Source: Ornithinibacillus caprae
Lineage (GTDB): Bacteria; Bacillota; Bacilli; Bacillales; Amphibacillaceae
DNA length: 64,000 nt
NCBI RefSeq assembly: GCF_009728145.1
Contig: NZ_WOCA01000014.1
Coordinates: forward strand, 54,858 to 118,857
Direction: 5' to 3'
In this document: positions 61,913-64,000 of the stretch, piece after piece
How the letters are laid out: every line of letters begins with the position of its first letter
Numbering within the stretch: position 1 is the first letter of the stretch
Made by a program: the position numbers and the translations under genes
The notes under the pieces: model-generated
Databases searched by the model: none
What the model saw: the letters and a program-made list of their open reading frames with translations, nothing else
Told to the model about the DNA's origin: nothing

Positions 61913-62977
61913 ATGGTTAAATCAAACCTTATTATTTCATTAACTATATTAACTTTAATATTTCTTCTTTCAGGCTGTAATTTCTCTAAACAACAACCAG
62001 AGGAAAGCCCCCCGCCAGATTCATCCGAAGAACACGAAAGTGAAGTTGATGACGAACAGAGTGAAGAAATTACAGGTGAAAGTAATGAAAAGGAAGAATT
62101 TATAACGTTACCTGAAGAAGGTTTACAAAAAGGTGATGAGGGAGAAGCTGTGCGCATCTTACAAGAATTTTTAAATGAACTTGGTTACTCCATAGCTATA
62201 ACGGAGCAGTTCGACCAAGAAACGATATGGGCACTTACTGACTTTCAACTTCAACAGGATGATAATATGGAGGTAACTGGTTTATACGACCAACAAACGA
62301 AGGATTCCTTAGAACTAGTAACCGTAGGTGATATTGAAATTAAACCAGGATCAGCTCTCTCGTATGAAAAGAATGCTTCATTAGATGAAGAGACGGTTGA
62401 ACTTGCAAATCCATATGAAATATTAGCACTAGTGAATAAAAAACATGCATTACCTGCAGATTATATTCCAGATGATTTAGTTGTACCAGATGTTCGTTTT
62501 ACTTTTGTGGAAGATAACCCTAAAAAGCAAATGAGAAAAATAGCGGCCAATGCCTTAGAAGAATTATTTGCCGCAATTGATGAAGAAGACTTAGACTTAT
62601 TTGCTCAATCTGGCTATCGTTCCTATGAAACACAAGATAACTTGTACACATCCTATGTGACTACCTATGGAGAAGAAGAGGCAAATATGTTTAGTGCTAA
62701 ACCTGGCGAGAGTGAACATCAGTCTGGATTAAGCATGGACGTTACTAGTCCAGATGTTGACTACCGATTAATTACGGATTTCGGTGATACAGAAGAAGGG
62801 AAATGGCTCCAGCAGAATGCTGCTGACTATGGATTTATTATTCGCTATCCTTTAGGAAAAGAAGAGATAACAGAGTATCAATATGAACCCTGGCACTTAC
62901 GTTACGTTGGGATACAAGCTGCAAAAGAGATTATGGAACAGGGAATTACATTAGAAGAATATTTAGGTGAAAATTAG
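61913..62977 (+). CDS. D-Ala-D-Ala carboxypeptidase lipoprotein, VanY-like (M15B) with peptidoglycan-binding domain
   Basis: A 354-residue lipoprotein: signal peptide with lipobox LLSGC (Cys 22), then an acidic Glu/Ser/Pro linker (25-60). A peptidoglycan-binding type 1 domain (about 68-138: LQKGDEGEAVRILQEFLNEL, FDQETIWALTDFQ, VTGLYDQQT) follows. The M15B catalytic domain (about 165-350) has FAQSGYRSYETQ, the zinc motif GESEHQSGLSMDV and the late EPWHLRYVG. It trims terminal D-Ala from cell-wall stem peptides outside the membrane. No van resistance genes are adjacent, so a housekeeping wall role is likely. AAGGAG precedes the ATG. Confidence 0.9.
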   Translation: MVKSNLIISLTILTLIFLLSGCNFSKQQPEESPPPDSSEEHESEVDDEQSEEITGESNEKEEFITLPEEGLQKGDEGEAVRILQEFLNELGYSIAITEQFDQETIWALTDFQLQQDDNMEVTGLYDQQTKDSLELVTVGDIEIKPGSALSYEKNASLDEETVELANPYEILALVNKKHALPADYIPDDLVVPDVRFTFVEDNPKKQMRKIAANALEELFAAIDEEDLDLFAQSGYRSYETQDNLYTSYVTTYGEEEANMFSAKPGESEHQSGLSMDVTSPDVDYRLITDFGDTEEGKWLQQNAADYGFIIRYPLGKEEITEYQYEPWHLRYVGIQAAKEIMEQGITLEEYLGEN

Positions 62978-62984
62978 AAAACTT

Positions 62985-63023
62985 AGGCAAAATAGGCATT
63001 TTTATACTTTCCTATCTTCCTAA
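62985..63023 (+). repeat. Fragment of the dispersed double-hairpin repeat, R6
   Basis: Only the right arm remains: TTTTTATACTTTCCTATCT followed by TCC, compared with TTATACTTTCCTATCTGC in copy R4. Confidence 0.4.
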
Positions 63024-63064
63024 AAAGAACGAATTAGGATCTATTTCTAATTCGTTCTTTTATC
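63024..63064 (+). terminator. Terminator of the VanY-like gene
   Basis: AAAGAACGAATTAG pairs perfectly with CTAATTCGTTCTTT across a 9-base loop, T following. The right arm also encodes the end of the gene remnant on the minus strand. Confidence 0.8.
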
Positions 63065-63207
63065 TTCACACCAAATCCGTTTCAACGTAATCGCCTGTTC
63101 TTTCACTTGTAACTGAAACACATCCGGGTTAGTGAGACTCTTCCATTCATCAAATCCAATAGAATCATCAAAATACTTTAATAGTAATGTCAAGAGATTA
63201 CCATGAT
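63047..63207 (-). pseudogene. 3' remnant of an unknown gene, cut by a dispersed element
   Basis: The minus-strand frame reads HGNLLTLLLKYFDDSIGFDE, then WKSLTNPDVFQLQVKEQAIT and LKRIWCEDKRTN, and stops at 63047. The composition is that of a normal protein C terminus, but no start exists: the frame enters copy B of the alternative-hairpin element at 63207. I do not recognise the family. Likely a gene truncated when the element arrived. Confidence 0.5.
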
Positions 63208-63292
63208 TTACGGGCAGTTGATCCCCACTTATCCTTCTTCACTTCAAAGTCTTGAAGTGGGGATCTTACTGCCCGTTACATGCGGGATAAAT
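63207..63292 (+). repeat. Dispersed alternative-hairpin element, copy B
   Basis: Nearly identical to 15181-15266: TTTACGGGCAGTTGATCCCC at the left, TTGAAGTGGGGATC in the middle, ACTGCCCGTTACATGCGGGA plus TAAA at the right. The outer ACGGGCAGT/ACTGCCCGT stem and the competing inner stems are intact. Confidence 0.85.
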
Positions 63293-63325
63293 ATGTTTAT
63301 TCACCCTATTCACCACACAAATAGA

Positions 63326-63793
63326 CTATGTTAATTCAGCTTCATTTTCCGCTTCTGCCACCTGCTTCACACGCTCAACAAATTGAACGACTACTTTGTC
63401 ACCACCACCGAGTTTCATTAATATCTTGGCTGGCCATTTTAAAGGATTATTCGTAGTTGTATAAACAAAGTATGTTTTGTCGTCTTCTAGCTTTTCTACT
63501 TCATAGGTTGTTGTAATTTCAAACATATTCGCCAATGTAAAGGCAACCTTCATTTTTTTACGATTTGGTTCATTTTCATAGATCAAGGTTTCAACATCAT
63601 ACTCTTGAATCTTTTTTCCTTCTCTAAATTTCTGTCTATAAATAGATCCTACACCATTATCCGTCTCTTTAACTAGCTTATTTTCAACGACATTGGGCAT
63701 TATTTTTTGCATATCCTCTAAGGAACCATCAAATAGCTTCCACACCTGTTCAATAGGTGCACTGATATTTTTACCCTGTTTCCACTCTCTCAT
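63326..63793 (-). CDS. SRPBCC family (polyketide cyclase/CoxG-like) protein
   Basis: A 155-residue START-fold protein. It opens WKQGKNISAPIEQVWKLFDG, followed by NKLVKETDNGVGSIYRQKFR and a long C-terminal helix GGGDKVVVQFVERVKQVAEA, typical of the ligand-binding SRPBCC fold. No catalytic residues can be assigned. It stands alone between a repeat element and the IS3 left end. Ribosome binding site AAGGA lies 8-9 bases before the ATG. Confidence 0.83.
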   Translation of the reverse strand: MREWKQGKNISAPIEQVWKLFDGSLEDMQKIMPNVVENKLVKETDNGVGSIYRQKFREGKKIQEYDVETLIYENEPNRKKMKVAFTLANMFEITTTYEVEKLEDDKTYFVYTTTNNPLKWPAKILMKLGGGDKVVVQFVERVKQVAEAENEAELT

Positions 63794-63878
63794 CTCATCA
63801 ATCCTTCAATTAAACGAATTTTCTACATTTATTCTACCACATAGTTGAATCTAAAAAAACAAACACTAGACATTAAAA

Positions 63879-64000
63879 TGTACCCTATAGAGTAGACACT
63901 TTAAAAAAAGTCTACCTATAGGGTACTTTTGTGTAATAATAAAGAAAAAAATAGTAAATGGGGAAAGAATATGAGTAAGAGATTGTTTACGGAAAAGGAA
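63879..64000 (+). mobile_element. Left end of an IS3-family insertion sequence (cut off by window edge)
   Basis: The probable left inverted repeat starts TGTACCCTATAGAGTAGACA at 63879. Directly inside, GTACCCTATAG/TAGAC (63880-63897) is mirrored by GTCTA/CTATAGGGTAC (63910-63926), a large hairpin. A transposase orfA start follows at 63971. The right end lies outside the window. Confidence 0.7.
63971..64000 (+). CDS. IS3-family transposase orfA (HTH) N terminus, partial
   Basis: Only ten codons are inside the window: MSKRLFTEKE. This opening matches the HTH protein that precedes the DDE integrase in IS3/IS150-like elements of bacilli and clostridia. GGGGAAAG lies 7 bases before the ATG. The identification rests on the short N terminus plus the terminal-repeat-like sequence upstream. 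Confidence 0.65.
   Translation, partial: MSKRLFTEKE

Noticed and set aside
61913..62977. Vancomycin-resistance gene vanY
   Set aside because: The domain is VanY-like, but no vanHAX, vanRS or related genes are adjacent, and such carboxypeptidases are common housekeeping proteins in bacilli.

Overview
The window looks like chromosomal DNA of a low-GC, halotolerant or marine Bacillaceae bacterium, of the Oceanobacillus/Virgibacillus kind. The reasons are AT-rich codon usage, strong AGGAGG-type ribosome binding sites, an ectoine/hydroxyectoine ABC transporter, a proline T-box, a yclNOPQ-type siderophore transporter and many Bacillus-family genes. The genus is an inference; there is no rRNA or other marker here to prove it.

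Layout. 0-6.8 kb: a methyltransferase, cold-shock protein, tRNA hydroxylase TrhO and glutathione peroxidase, then an operon joining an M20 amidohydrolase to a polar amino-acid ABC transporter. 6.8-17.4 kb: two small membrane proteins, ProRS under a T-box, nicotinamidase, pyridoxal kinase, a PlsY-like acyltransferase, an M15 peptidase, a ring-cleaving dioxygenase and redox enzymes. 17.8-21.1 kb: ehuBCDA, with an attenuator-like terminator after ehuB. 21.1-22.1 kb: a 1-kb minisatellite of 21-bp units. 22.2-32.4 kb: murB, then a complete histidine pathway (hisJ divergent from hisZGDBHAFIC). 32.5-37.5 kb: a SurA/PrsA-like lipoprotein and an iron-siderophore importer behind a Fur-box promoter. 37.7-46.2 kb: DsbA-like protein, MBL hydrolase, type 2 IPP isomerase, a repeat-rich stretch with gene remnants, a frameshifted membrane gene divergent from its probable TetR repressor, an HD hydrolase, RsgA and a deaminase. 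46.2-52.3 kb: a possible structured RNA, an aldo/keto reductase and an AraC-VOC-DUF899/VOC-AHSA1-VOC-amidase cluster. 52.4-64 kb: a TetR/epimerase pair sharing an operator, a chemoreceptor, a DNA glycosylase/rhodanese/GNAT operon, peptidase T, an MFS transporter, a VanY-like lipoprotein and the left end of an IS3-family insertion sequence.

The coding content is mostly ordinary. The unusual signal lies between genes. There are two families of dispersed hairpin elements, a 21-bp and a 52-bp tandem array whose periods match whole helical turns, two GC-richer gene-free blocks that fold like structured RNAs, a possible Shine-Dalgarno switch before rsgA, two genes whose best-placed start codon is ATT, and several decayed genes next to the repeats. 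No complete, obviously new protein system was found.
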